From: Azonexus sp.
GTDB taxonomy: Bacteria; Pseudomonadota; Gammaproteobacteria; Burkholderiales; Rhodocyclaceae
Reading direction: 5' to 3'
Length of the DNA: 5,658 nucleotides
Assembly (NCBI GenBank): GCA_030697085.1
Contig: JAUYQT010000191.1
Location: 1-5,658 of the forward strand
Shown piece after piece: positions 1 through 5,658 of this stretch; the stretch's first letter is position 1, and each line of letters starts with the position of its first letter. The translations under genes and the position numbers were made by a program. Below the pieces are notes generated by a model. It was not told where the DNA came from and did no database searches. It saw only the letters and a list, made by a program, of their open reading frames with translations.

Positions 1-674
1 TGGTGCGCTGGCAACATCCGGAACGTGGCCTGGTTTTGCCGGATGGCTTCATTGCCATCGCCGAAGAATGCGACCTGATCGAAGCGATCGGCCGCTGGGT
101 GTTGCATCGCGCCTGTAGCGAGATGCTTGATTTTGTCCATACGAAGGCGGTGGGTGAACATTTCCATCTGGCCGTGAATGTCTCGGCACGACAGTTTCAC
201 AGCACTGATTTTGTCGCCATCGTCAAATCGGTACTGGCTGAAACCGGCTTTCCAGCCAGCTCGCTGGAACTGGAAATCACCGAAAGCACACTGCAGGCAA
301 CCGAGCGCAGCCTGTTTATCCTCAAGACCCTGGAGGGACTCGGTGTCGCCATCAGCATTGATGACTTTGGCACCGGCTATTCGTCACTTAGCGTTCTGCG
401 CGATCTGCCGATCAAACGCATCAAGATCGACCGCTCATTTATCGTTGACTTGCCAACGAGTGAGAGTCAGCGGGCGGTCATTGAAGCCATCGTTGCACTG
501 AGCCTTGCCATGCACATGGCAATCACCGTCGAAGGCATTGAACGTCTGGAACAGGCTGAAATGTTGCATGCGATGGGCTGCGGCGAAGGTCAGGGCTTTC
601 TCTTCGCCCGGCCACTGCCGCTCGACGAATTTGCCCACCTGATCAGCCGCCCGGCAACAGCCCACTCCGATTAA
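1..674 (+). CDS. EAL-domain cyclic-di-GMP phosphodiesterase, 3' part (5' end outside window)
   Basis: This is the C-terminal part of an EAL domain, which hydrolyses cyclic di-GMP to linear pGpG using divalent metal. Bases 1-2 (tg) fit the last two bases of the Leu codon of the EAL tripeptide, followed by V-R-W-Q-H-P, so the GTG at position 3 is an internal Val codon and not a start. Counting that Val as residue 1, family motifs visible are NVSARQF (Asn59), ELEITES (Glu91), IDDFGTGYSSL (Asp120, Asp121), KIDRSF (Lys141, Asp143), VEGIE (Glu177) and GCGEGQGF (Gln197). The visible metal and catalytic residues are therefore kept, and an active phosphodiesterase is likely. The protein ends about 20 residues after the domain. 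Whatever lies upstream (PAS, GGDEF, receiver or membrane sensor) is outside the window, so the input signal and gene name cannot be given. No intrinsic terminator is seen after the TAA. Confidence 0.95.
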   Translation, partial: VRWQHPERGLVLPDGFIAIAEECDLIEAIGRWVLHRACSEMLDFVHTKAVGEHFHLAVNVSARQFHSTDFVAIVKSVLAETGFPASSLELEITESTLQATERSLFILKTLEGLGVAISIDDFGTGYSSLSVLRDLPIKRIKIDRSFIVDLPTSESQRAVIEAIVALSLAMHMAITVEGIERLEQAEMLHAMGCGEGQGFLFARPLPLDEFAHLISRPATAHSD

Positions 675-806
675 TTCGGCACTTGCAAATTTGTCGACGT
701 TGGAAAAACAAGGTCGCCCAGACTATTCAACGGGTCAGGGGCGGGAGCAGATTAATCGGTGCTGCGTGGGGAAATCAAGGGGAAATACCCCGCAAAAAAA
801 TCGACC
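675..806. other. Gap between convergent EAL and dut genes, no gene seen
   Basis: About 130 bp between the stop codons of two convergent genes. The short open frames here show no family motif and overlap the dut end antisense, so none is called. It contains two copies of GGGGAAAT 11 bp apart (768-775 and 779-786), a short GGGG/CCCC hairpin (779-791) and a run of seven A (794-800). On the minus strand that run could serve as the U-tract of a dut terminator. Confidence 0.6.
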
Positions 807-813
807 TCAGGCC
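794..813 (-). terminator. Weak candidate intrinsic terminator of coaBC-dut
   Basis: Reading the minus strand, GGCC (813-810), loop TGA (809-807, the dut stop codon itself) and GGTC (806-803) can form a 4-bp stem with one G-U pair. It is followed after GA by seven T (800-794). The U-run is good but the stem is short, so this is only a candidate; termination could instead be Rho-dependent. Confidence 0.25.
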
Positions 814-1256
814 TTACCGGTACTGCCAAATCCCCCCTCACCGCGCAGGCTGGTGTCAAACGCATCGACCCTATTGAAAGCAACCTGCAAGACCGGCACG
901 ATAACCAGTTGAGCAATGCGGTCGAGTGGATTCAGCGTAAAGTTTTCGTGACCACGATTCCACATTGAAACCATCAGTTCACCCTGATAGTCGGAGTCAA
1001 TCAAGCCAACCAGGTTGCCCAGCACAATGCCGTGCTTGTGACCCAGCCCCGAACGCGGCAGGATCATCGCCGCCAGGCCAGGGTCGGCCAGATGGATGGC
1101 CATGCCGGTCGCGACCAGCGTCGTCTGACCCGGCGCCAGCTGTAACGGCGCCTCGATACAAGCTCGCAGATCCAGCCCGGCCGAACCCGGCGTGGCATAG
1201 TGCGGTGGGCTATCGTGCAAGCGGCTATCGAGAATCTTGACGTCAATACGGTGCAT
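807..1256 (-). CDS. dut: Deoxyuridine 5'-triphosphate nucleotidohydrolase (dUTPase)
   Basis: A 149-residue trimeric-type dUTPase, the usual length for bacterial Dut. It hydrolyses dUTP to dUMP and pyrophosphate in the cytoplasm, keeping uracil out of DNA and supplying dUMP for thymidylate synthesis. All five family motifs are visible in order: I, PGSAGLDL (23-30); II, PRSGLG (67-72); [15 protein letters not shown] (84-95, with Asp89 matching the water-activating Asp by family alignment); IV, DRIAQLV (112-118); and V, the Gly-rich C-terminal arm [12 protein letters not shown] (138-149), whose Phe143 would stack on the uracil. The ATG shares its A with the TGA stop of coaBC (TGATG), so translation is probably coupled and the gene is cotranscribed from the coaBC promoter. 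Next to coaBC is a common position for dut in proteobacteria. Confidence 0.97.
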   Translation of the reverse strand: MHRIDVKILDSRLHDSPPHYATPGSAGLDLRACIEAPLQLAPGQTTLVATGMAIHLADPGLAAMILPRSGLGHKHGIVLGNLVGLIDSDYQGELMVSMWNRGHENFTLNPLDRIAQLVIVPVLQVAFNRVDAFDTSLRGEGGFGSTGKA

Positions 1257-2446
1257 CAGTTTTTTCCTGTCAAAGTTGCAATATGTTCGACCAATTGACG
1301 TGCCAGCACCGATTTCGGCGCCGGGTTCAATGGATGTGCCCCGGCATCATCAAACAGCACCAGCCGGTTATCGTCACCCCCAAAACCATCCTGAATCAGG
1401 TTGCCGGCAATTAACGGTATGTTTTTCTTGCGCCGCTTGGCTTGCGCGTAGGCATCGAGATTCTGGCTTTCTGCGGCGAAACCGACGCAAAACGGGCCAT
1501 CCTTGAGCCGCGCCACCTCGGCCAGAATGTCCGGATTTTCGATCAGCTCAATCGGCGGCACTCCACCGGTATCCTTCTTTAGCTTGTGCTCGGCCCTATT
1601 GGCCACGCGATAATCCGCCACCGCCGCCACGCCAATAAAGATATCGGCCGCCGCTGCCCGCGCCATCACTGCCGCATGCATATCGAGAGCGCTGCGCACA
1701 TTGATGCGGTCAACACCGTGCGGGGCCGAAAAACAGACCGGGCCGGAAACTAGCACGACCTTCGCCCCAGCCTGCTGCGCGGCACGCGCCACGGCATATC
1801 CCATACGTCCGGATGAAAGATTGGTAATGCCTCGCACCGGATCGATCGCTTCAAAAGTCGGGCCGGCCGTGATCAAAACCTGCTTGCCGGCAAGCACCTT
1901 GGGTGTAAAAAAGGCAAGCACCGCTTCAAGAATCTCAGCCGGTTCGAGCATGCGACCCGCGCCGACCTCACCGCAGGCTTGTTCGCCACTGGCTGGGCCC
2001 AATATCTGCACACCATCGGCAGCCAACTGCGTGACATTACGCTGCGTCGCCGGGCTTTCCCACATTTGCCGGTTCATTGCCGGCGCCAGCAGCAGCGGAC
2101 AATCACGTGCCAGCACCATGGTCGCCAGCAAATCATCGGCCAAACCCTGCGCTACCCGAGCCATAAAATCGGCAGTGGCCGGTGCGACAAGAATAAGATC
2201 GGCTTGCCGCGAGAGATCAATATGGGCCATCGCATTCGGCATCCGCGCATCCCACTGATCGGTAAAAACCGACTTGCCGGAAAGCGCCTGGAAGGTAGTC
2301 GTCGTGACAAAATGCGTCGCCCCTTCAGTCATCGCCACCTGCACCTCGGCACCTTGCTTAATCAGTAGCCGAACAAGCTCCGCTGCTTTATAAGCGGCAA
2401 TGCCGCCGGTTACGCCCAGAACGATGCGCTTTCCCAATAATTCCAT
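1256..2446 (-). CDS. coaBC: Bifunctional phosphopantothenoylcysteine decarboxylase / phosphopantothenate-cysteine ligase
   Basis: A 396-residue fusion enzyme (older name Dfp) for two consecutive steps of coenzyme A synthesis: CTP-dependent joining of cysteine to 4'-phosphopantothenate (CoaB), then FMN-dependent decarboxylation to 4'-phosphopantetheine (CoaC). CoaC comes first (about 1-185): [11 protein letters not shown] (11-21), catalytic His75 in [14 protein letters not shown] (122-129, Asn125) and Cys158 in [13 protein letters not shown]. CoaB follows: [20 protein letters not shown] (194-213, Asn209), AAVADYR (274-280), HKLKK (Lys288), NPDIL and GFAAES. The frame stays open upstream to an ATG at 2587, but that extension overlaps radC and is not conserved. 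Starting at 2446 gives His75, Asn125 and Cys158 the same numbers as in the E. coli enzyme. The ribosome-binding site is poor. The stop overlaps the dut start by one base. Confidence 0.97.
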   Translation of the reverse strand: MELLGKRIVLGVTGGIAAYKAAELVRLLIKQGAEVQVAMTEGATHFVTTTTFQALSGKSVFTDQWDARMPNAMAHIDLSRQADLILVAPATADFMARVAQGLADDLLATMVLARDCPLLLAPAMNRQMWESPATQRNVTQLAADGVQILGPASGEQACGEVGAGRMLEPAEILEAVLAFFTPKVLAGKQVLITAGPTFEAIDPVRGITNLSSGRMGYAVARAAQQAGAKVVLVSGPVCFSAPHGVDRINVRSALDMHAAVMARAAAADIFIGVAAVADYRVANRAEHKLKKDTGGVPPIELIENPDILAEVARLKDGPFCVGFAAESQNLDAYAQAKRRKKNIPLIAGNLIQDGFGGDDNRLVLFDDAGAHPLNPAPKSVLARQLVEHIATLTGKN

Positions 2447-2453
2447 TGTCTTG

Positions 2454-2485
2454 CCATTAGAATGAGAGCCCGAACATTCTACTGG
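2454..2485. promoter_or_regulatory. Symmetric divergent promoter / dyad between coaBC and radC
   Basis: The 46-bp gap holds an inverted repeat with 11-bp arms at 2454-2464 and 2475-2485, ten of eleven positions pairing, around a 10-bp spacer. Each arm carries TAGAAT, a good -10 match: 2458-2463 on the plus strand facing radC, and 2481-2476 on the minus strand facing coaBC. Predicted starts are near 2470 (+) and 2469 (-), leaving leaders of about 23 nt on each side. Neither strand shows a good -35 match at 16-18 bp. The repeat is seen directly; promoter function is inferred. Confidence 0.5.
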
Positions 2486-2492
2486 AATTCGT

Positions 2493-3173
2493 ATGTCGAT
2501 CACCGACTGGCCGGAGGGCGAACGACCGCGTGAGCGACTGCTGGCACATGGCCCGGCCGCACTTTCCGATGCAGAGTTACTGGCCATTTACTTGCGGGTT
2601 GGCGTGCGCGGCAAAAGCGCGGTTGATCTCGGTCGCGATCTGTTGCAGCGCTTCGATGGGCGCCTCAGTCGGCTGGCCGAAGCCACGCTGGATGAGCTAT
2701 CCAGCGTTTCCGGTATCGGCATGGCCAAGGCCGCCCAGCTCAAAGCCAGTTTCGAACTGGCCCGCCGCGGTCTGGCCCAGGAAATGAGCGCCCGCGACAC
2801 CTTCTCTTCGCCCGGCCAGGTCCGCGACTGGTTACGCCTGAAACTGGCGACGCGACAGAATGAAGTCTTCATGGCACTCTGGCTCGACGCGCAAAATCGC
2901 TTACTGAAAGCGGAAGAGCTGTTTTCAGGCACGCTGACCCAGACATCGGTCTATCCGCGCGAAGTGGTCAAAAGCGCGCTCGCCCACAATGCCGCCGCCG
3001 TCATCCTGGCCCACAACCATCCATCCGGCATCGCCGAACCCTCACATGCCGATGAATTACTGACTCAGGCACTGAAAAATGCCCTGGCCATGGTCGACGT
3101 CAAGGTGCTAGATCACTTCATCGTCGCCGGAAATGCGCCCCCACTTTCGTTCGCTGAACGCGGATTACTGTAA
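2493..3173 (+). CDS. radC: RadC family JAB1/MPN (JAMM) domain protein
   Basis: A 226-residue protein of normal RadC length. The N-terminal part (about 1-95) begins [17 protein letters not shown], typical of the family, and contains a helix-hairpin-helix DNA-binding element around 71-90 ([14 protein letters not shown]). The C-terminal JAMM domain (about 103-226) has the metal-binding signature: Glu124, HNHPSG (174-179, His174 and His176), Ser184 and Asp187. This predicts a zinc-dependent hydrolase fold, but no activity is firmly established. The historical link to DNA repair in E. coli was later attributed to a recG allele, so the biological role is unsettled. The ATG at 2493 is preceded by GGAA (2484-2487), a modest ribosome-binding site. 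The gene is divergent from coaBC, and rpmB follows with its own promoter. Confidence 0.95.
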   Translation: MSITDWPEGERPRERLLAHGPAALSDAELLAIYLRVGVRGKSAVDLGRDLLQRFDGRLSRLAEATLDELSSVSGIGMAKAAQLKASFELARRGLAQEMSARDTFSSPGQVRDWLRLKLATRQNEVFMALWLDAQNRLLKAEELFSGTLTQTSVYPREVVKSALAHNAAAVILAHNHPSGIAEPSHADELLTQALKNALAMVDVKVLDHFIVAGNAPPLSFAERGLL

Positions 3174-3189
3174 AAAATCGCGAAACCGC

Positions 3190-3219
3190 TTGAACGAGTC
3201 AGCCTCTTTTGATTATAAT
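3190..3219 (+). promoter_or_regulatory. Sigma-70 type promoter of rpmB-rpmG
   Basis: TTGAAC (3190-3195, 5 of 6 to TTGACA) and a perfect TATAAT (3214-3219) are separated by 18 bp. The start of transcription is expected near 3226, giving a leader of about 30 nt. The site begins 16 bp after the radC stop, so the ribosomal pair can be expressed strongly and independently of radC. This is the best promoter match I found in the window. Confidence 0.8.
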
Positions 3220-3255
3220 CGCTGGCTCTCTTCTAGCGAATTCTGGAGCACCATC

Positions 3256-3489
3256 ATGGCGCGAGTCTGCCAAGTAACGGGTAAAGGCCCGATGGTTGGG
3301 AACAAAGTTTCCCACGCCAACAATAGAACGAAGCGTCGCTTCCTGCCGAATCTGCAGTATCGCCGCTTCTGGGTCGAAAGTGAAAACCGCTTTGTCCGCC
3401 TGCGCGTTTCTAACGCCGGCCTGCGTGTTATCGACAAGAATGGCATTGATGCCATCCTGGTTGACCTACGCGCCCGCGGCGAAGTCTGA
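3256..3489 (+). CDS. rpmB: 50S ribosomal protein L28 (bL28)
   Basis: A 77-residue basic protein of the large ribosomal subunit. The start [20 protein letters not shown], the run [12 protein letters not shown] (22-33), RFWVESE and the end [14 protein letters not shown] are diagnostic of proteobacterial L28. Only one Cys (Cys5) is present, so this is the form without a CxxC zinc ribbon. The frame is open upstream to an ATG at 3133 inside radC, but the ATG at 3256 is chosen because L28 homology starts there and TGGAG (3244-3248) sits at ribosome-binding distance. It is cotranscribed with rpmG, 19 bp downstream. Confidence 0.97.
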   Translation: MARVCQVTGKGPMVGNKVSHANNRTKRRFLPNLQYRRFWVESENRFVRLRVSNAGLRVIDKNGIDAILVDLRARGEV

Positions 3490-3491
3490 TT

Positions 3492-3500
3492 AAGGAAGGA
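3492..3500 (+). promoter_or_regulatory. Ribosome-binding site of rpmG
   Basis: The purine run AAGGAAGGA ends 8 nt before the rpmG ATG and is the strongest Shine-Dalgarno match in the window, as expected for a ribosomal protein gene. Confidence 0.8.
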
Positions 3501-3508
3501 TAAAGAAA

Positions 3509-3676
3509 ATGGCAAAAGGCGGTCGCGAAAAAATCAAGCTGGAATCTACAGCGGGTACCGGACACTTCTACACCACCTCCAAGAACAAGCGTACGACGCC
3601 TGCCAAACTGGAGATGATGAAGTATGACCCGAAGGCCCGTAAGCACGTTGCTTACAAGGAAGTGAAACTGAAGTAA
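3509..3676 (+). CDS. rpmG: 50S ribosomal protein L33 (bL33)
   Basis: A small 55-residue basic protein of the large ribosomal subunit. It begins [20 protein letters not shown] and contains [21 protein letters not shown] (21-41), then [14 protein letters not shown], the typical proteobacterial L33 pattern. It has no cysteine at all, so it is the zinc-independent form. It lies 19 bp after rpmB with a strong ribosome-binding site and is followed by an intrinsic terminator, making rpmB-rpmG a closed two-gene operon. This pairing is conserved across proteobacteria. Confidence 0.97.
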   Translation: MAKGGREKIKLESTAGTGHFYTTSKNKRTTPAKLEMMKYDPKARKHVAYKEVKLK

Positions 3677-3699
3677 TTCGGTTTTCTCCAGTTTTCGAC

Positions 3700-3729
3700 A
3701 AACCCGCCTTTCGGCGGGTTTTGTTTTTT
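3700..3729 (+). terminator. Intrinsic terminator of rpmB-rpmG
   Basis: Perfect 8-bp stem AACCCGCC (3701-3708) / GGCGGGTT (3713-3720) with the tetraloop TTTC, extended by an A-T pair (3700/3721), then TGTTTTTT. It lies 24 bp after the rpmG stop. On the minus strand the hairpin is not followed by a T-run, so it is not an obvious terminator for dsbB. Confidence 0.9.
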
Positions 3730-3731
3730 AA

Positions 3732-3766
3732 GGCGCCTGATTTATAGCGCCTGGCCGATTTTTCTT
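3732..3766 (+). terminator. Possible second, weaker hairpin terminator
   Basis: GGCGC (3732-3736) and GCGCC (3747-3751) form a 5-bp stem with a 10-nt loop. It is followed after seven bases by a T-rich stretch (3759-3766). It may back up the preceding terminator or act as a convergent-gene barrier. The stem is short and the spacing loose. Confidence 0.25.
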
Positions 3767-3776
3767 ACTGACTCCC

Positions 3777-4268
3777 TCAAGCCTTACGGCTAAGGAAGAC
3801 TATGGTGTAGCCAACAATACCGGCGAAGACCAGGAAGGACCAATTAGCCATCGACAATCCCAGAAAAACCCAATCCCGACTAGTGCAGAAACCGGTAGCC
3901 AAAAACATCGAAGGCCATTGCATGCCCAACCAGTCAACGAGCCGTTCGATCACATTCGGTTCGGCATAGCCGCACTCTGTCGCCAACTCGGGAAAAGCCT
4001 GCATCCAGCTCTGATAACCGGCAACGGCCGCACCCAGCAAAGCAAAGAGCCCGATTAAGCCAGCCCAGGCCAGGTGAAGCGTCGGTAAAAGAAAGCCCAG
4101 CAGCGCAATCCCGGCGATCACCAGATAAAGCAGGCGTTGAAAAATACAGAAGGGGCAAGGGGCCAAACGCAACATTGCCTGCAATTCCATGCCGATGGCG
4201 ACCAAACCAACGCAGCCGAGAGCCAGAGTCGCAAACCAGGCCCGAATAGGGACTTTTGAAAAAGGCAT
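3777..4268 (-). CDS. dsbB: Disulfide bond formation protein B (DsbA-quinone oxidoreductase)
   Basis: A 163-residue inner-membrane protein that reoxidises periplasmic DsbA and passes electrons to quinone. Four membrane segments are visible, at about 9-28, 42-61, 65-85 and 134-158. The first periplasmic loop carries CPFC (Cys38, Cys41) followed by Arg45, matching the quinone-interacting Arg48 of E. coli DsbB. The second loop holds the other redox pair, Cys99 (ATECGY) and Cys128 (TGFCTS). All four catalytic cysteines are present; an extra Cys19 lies in the first membrane helix. The frame is open upstream to 4379, but MPFSKVPIRAWF at 4268 gives the usual N terminus, with GGATG upstream as a weak ribosome-binding site. 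It converges on rpmG and diverges from the response regulator gene. Confidence 0.93.
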   Translation of the reverse strand: MPFSKVPIRAWFATLALGCVGLVAIGMELQAMLRLAPCPFCIFQRLLYLVIAGIALLGFLLPTLHLAWAGLIGLFALLGAAVAGYQSWMQAFPELATECGYAEPNVIERLVDWLGMQWPSMFLATGFCTSRDWVFLGLSMANWSFLVFAGIVGYTIVFLSRKA

Positions 4269-4406
4269 ATTGATACATCCACGTAGAGTATTCAGACAGA
4301 AGTTGATTTTAAGGCATGCCGATAAACGCTCAGAATAAACAGGCCACTTATTACGGTTGACCGCAACAAAGTGGACCACAGCCCGGTGCGCCGCTACTAT
4401 AAGCAG
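4269..4406. promoter_or_regulatory. Divergent dsbB / response regulator intergenic region
   Basis: 138 bp upstream of two divergent genes. It contains the palindromes GGCATGCC (4313-4320) and GTGGACCAC (4371-4379), and a ten-base imperfect direct repeat, GTTGACCGCA (4356-4365) and GTGGACCACA (4371-4380), with 15-bp periodicity. These are plausible operator elements, but no regulator can be assigned. No convincing promoter is visible for dsbB. Confidence 0.4.
4372..4400 (+). promoter_or_regulatory. Candidate promoter of the response regulator-kinase operon
   Basis: TGGACC (4372-4377, 4 of 6 to TTGACA) and TACTAT (4395-4400, 5 of 6 to TATAAT) are 17 bp apart. Transcription would start at about 4406-4407, at or one base before the ATG at 4407. 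There is no Shine-Dalgarno sequence before that ATG, consistent with a leaderless message. The -35 lies within the GTGGACCAC palindrome. Confidence 0.45.
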
Positions 4407-5111
4407 ATGAATACACGAATCCTGCTCGTCGAAGACGACGAAAAACTGGCCGAACTAACGGCTGAATATCTCACCAAAAATGACCTGACTGTCAGCATCG
4501 AGCCACGCGGCGATACCGCCGAAGCGCGTATTCTGGCCGAGCAGCCGGACTTGGTGATCCTCGACGTCATGTTGCCTGGCAAGGATGGCTTTGAAGTTTG
4601 TCGAGCCGTCCGCCCGCAATATCGCGGCGTGATTCTGATGCTGACAGCTCGCGATGAGGACTTTGACCAGATTCTCGGCCTCGAAATGGGGGCCGATGAT
4701 TACATCGCCAAACCCGTGCAGCCGCGCGTGCTGCTGGCGCGCATCAAGGCCCTGCTGCGTCGCCTGCCGAGTGCGGCTGACGGCCAGAGTCAGGAAACCG
4801 GAGCAATGCTTTTCGGCCAGTTCAAAATCAGTCAGTCGACACGCACCGCCTCGCTGGGCGGCGAAACCATTGATCTGACTACCGCAGAATTCGACCTGCT
4901 CTGGCTCCTTGCCACGCATGCCGGCAATGTGCTGTCACGCGATGATCTGCTGCAGGAATTGCGCGGCATCGGCTTTGATGGGCTGGATCGCTCAATCGAT
5001 GCCCGCATTTCCCGCCTGCGGAAAAAGCTGAATGACGACCCGGAAAATCCGACCCGGATCAAGACCGTACGTAGCAAGGGCTACCTGTTTAGCAAGCATG
5101 ACTGGAACTGA
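4407..5111 (+). CDS. rstA: OmpR-family response regulator, RstA-like
   Basis: A 234-residue two-component response regulator that would bind DNA and control transcription after phosphorylation by the kinase encoded next. The receiver domain (about 3-115) has the acidic pair Asp10/Asp11, phospho-acceptor Asp53 (VILDVMLPGKDGFE), Thr80 and Lys102 (DDYIAKP). The winged-helix domain (about 133-231) has TTAEFDLLWLLATHAGNVLSRDDLL, ELRGIGFDGLDRSIDARISRLRKKL and RIKTVRSKGYLF. The stretches RG(I)xxDGLDRS and KGYLF-x-H-x-W near the C terminus are close to E. coli RstA, so the symbol is offered as nearest relative; the regulon here is unknown. A GTG at 4371 would add 12 residues, but MNTRILLVEDD is the normal receiver start. 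The stop overlaps the kinase gene by 14 bp. Confidence 0.9.
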   Translation: MNTRILLVEDDEKLAELTAEYLTKNDLTVSIEPRGDTAEARILAEQPDLVILDVMLPGKDGFEVCRAVRPQYRGVILMLTARDEDFDQILGLEMGADDYIAKPVQPRVLLARIKALLRRLPSAADGQSQETGAMLFGQFKISQSTRTASLGGETIDLTTAEFDLLWLLATHAGNVLSRDDLLQELRGIGFDGLDRSIDARISRLRKKLNDDPENPTRIKTVRSKGYLFSKHDWN

Positions 5112-5658
5112 ACCTCCAATCGAGGAAAGCACCGAGAAGGAGCGCAATCAGGGCCTGGCCCGTTCGCTCTTCCGTGTTTCACTGCCCCGTTGGCGAGGTG
5201 GGCGTTACAGTCTTTCCAAACTTTTTTTCAATTTTTACCTGCTGGCCATGGGCTCTTTCGTGGCCATCGCCTTCACCGCTGACTTCGTTATTTCCACGGC
5301 CCAGCGCGGCATTACCGACGACTACGCCCGCCGCTTCATGCGCGGTACGATCACCCTGATCGAGGATGAACTTTTCCGCCACCCTCGCAGCACCTGGCAA
5401 AAGCGAGTTCACGATATTGACGAAAAATTCTCCTACCGCCTCGGTATTGTCGAACGCATTACGCTGGACCGAACGCTAACTGCCGCACAAGTCGTCAAAC
5501 TGGATGCTGGCGACATCGCCATCGACCACGATGGCGACATCATGTATCACCGACTGGGCACGAGCAGCAAAGTACTGGTGGTCGGCCCGCTGGCCTCCAG
5601 CCGAAATTCGGAACAAACCGATCGCCTGCCGCTGGAATTGCGTCTACGCCTGCTAACC
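5098..5658 (+). CDS. rstB: RstB-like membrane sensor histidine kinase, N-terminal part (3' end outside window)
   Basis: The frame is open from the ATG at 5098 to the window end (187 residues), overlapping the regulator gene by 14 bp, which suggests coupled translation. Residues 1-40 are a charged, Arg-rich cytoplasmic tail. A membrane helix follows at about 42-65 (KLFFNFYLLAMGSFVAIAF), then a periplasmic sensor region. The helix start (KLFxxFYLL), the segment ELFRHPRSTWQKRVHDID and KVLVVGPL resemble E. coli RstB from memory; the second membrane helix, HAMP, His-box and ATPase domains would lie beyond the window. No Cys occurs in the visible part. The next in-frame ATG (5248) is inside the membrane helix, so 5098 is the sensible start. 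It presumably phosphorylates the adjacent regulator; its signal is unknown. Confidence 0.85.
   Translation, partial: MTGTEPPIEESTEKERNQGLARSLFRVSLPRWRGGRYSLSKLFFNFYLLAMGSFVAIAFTADFVISTAQRGITDDYARRFMRGTITLIEDELFRHPRSTWQKRVHDIDEKFSYRLGIVERITLDRTLTAAQVVKLDAGDIAIDHDGDIMYHRLGTSSKVLVVGPLASSRNSEQTDRLPLELRLRLLT

Noticed and set aside
683..968. Small plus-strand open frames after the EAL gene as a small gene
   Set aside because: No ribosome-binding site or recognisable protein pattern, and most of their length is antisense to the conserved dut C terminus.
1701..2368. Long plus-strand open frames opposite coaBC
   Set aside because: They are antisense to a coaBC gene with all its catalytic motifs and show no family pattern of their own.
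2447..2587. N-terminal extension of coaBC to the ATG at 2587
   Set aside because: The extension lies antisense in radC and reads as low-complexity sequence. The start at 2446 restores family residue numbering (His75, Cys158).
3220..3238. Six-bp inverted repeat (CGCTGG/CTAGCG) after the rpmB -10 box as an attenuator
   Set aside because: The predicted transcription start near 3226 falls inside the repeat, so the full hairpin would not be in the RNA; there is also a G-T pair in the stem.
4274..4287. Resemblance to the E. coli RstA box (TACATNTNGTTACA) just upstream of dsbB
   Set aside because: Only about 8 of 12 specified positions match and the second half-site is poor. It would be tempting because an RstA-like regulator is adjacent, but a match this weak is expected by chance.
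4455..4919. Minus-strand open frame of about 154 codons opposite the response regulator
   Set aside because: Shadow of the regulator gene, whose receiver and DNA-binding motifs are unmistakable on the plus strand.

Overview
The window reads as a stretch of betaproteobacterial chromosome, most likely from Rhodocyclales (Dechloromonas/Azonexus-like). This placement is inferred from moderately high G+C, the housekeeping order dut–coaBC facing radC–rpmB–rpmG, and the style of the proteins; no search was run. Nothing in the sequence suggests an integron, prophage, insertion sequence, CRISPR array or defence island. I did not find a previously undescribed system here. The points worth a second look are regulatory.

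Layout. Bases 1-674 (+) are the 3' part of a cyclic-di-GMP phosphodiesterase (EAL) gene; the window begins inside the EAL tripeptide codons. A gap of about 130 bp holds no gene. Next is a minus-strand pair, coaBC (1256-2446) followed by dut (807-1256), sharing one base at a TGATG junction. CoaBC makes 4'-phosphopantetheine for coenzyme A and Dut removes dUTP and supplies dUMP. Only 46 bp separates coaBC from the divergent radC (2493-3173, +), and this gap is centred on a near-perfect dyad that places a TAGAAT -10 box on each strand.

A strong consensus-like promoter just after radC drives rpmB and rpmG (ribosomal proteins L28 and L33, both forms without the CxxC zinc motif), which end in a clear intrinsic terminator. 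Converging on them from the right is dsbB (3777-4268, -), the membrane quinone reductase that reoxidises DsbA.

Divergent from dsbB is a two-component pair: an RstA-like OmpR-family response regulator (4407-5111, +) and the N-terminal 187 residues of its RstB-like membrane sensor kinase (5098 to the window end, +), overlapping by 14 bp. The regulator's best promoter places the transcription start at or next to its ATG, so its mRNA may be leaderless.

Functionally the window mixes housekeeping (CoA, nucleotide pool, ribosome) with envelope and signalling genes (DsbB, RstAB-like, EAL). Apart from the operons named, there is no evidence that these units act together.
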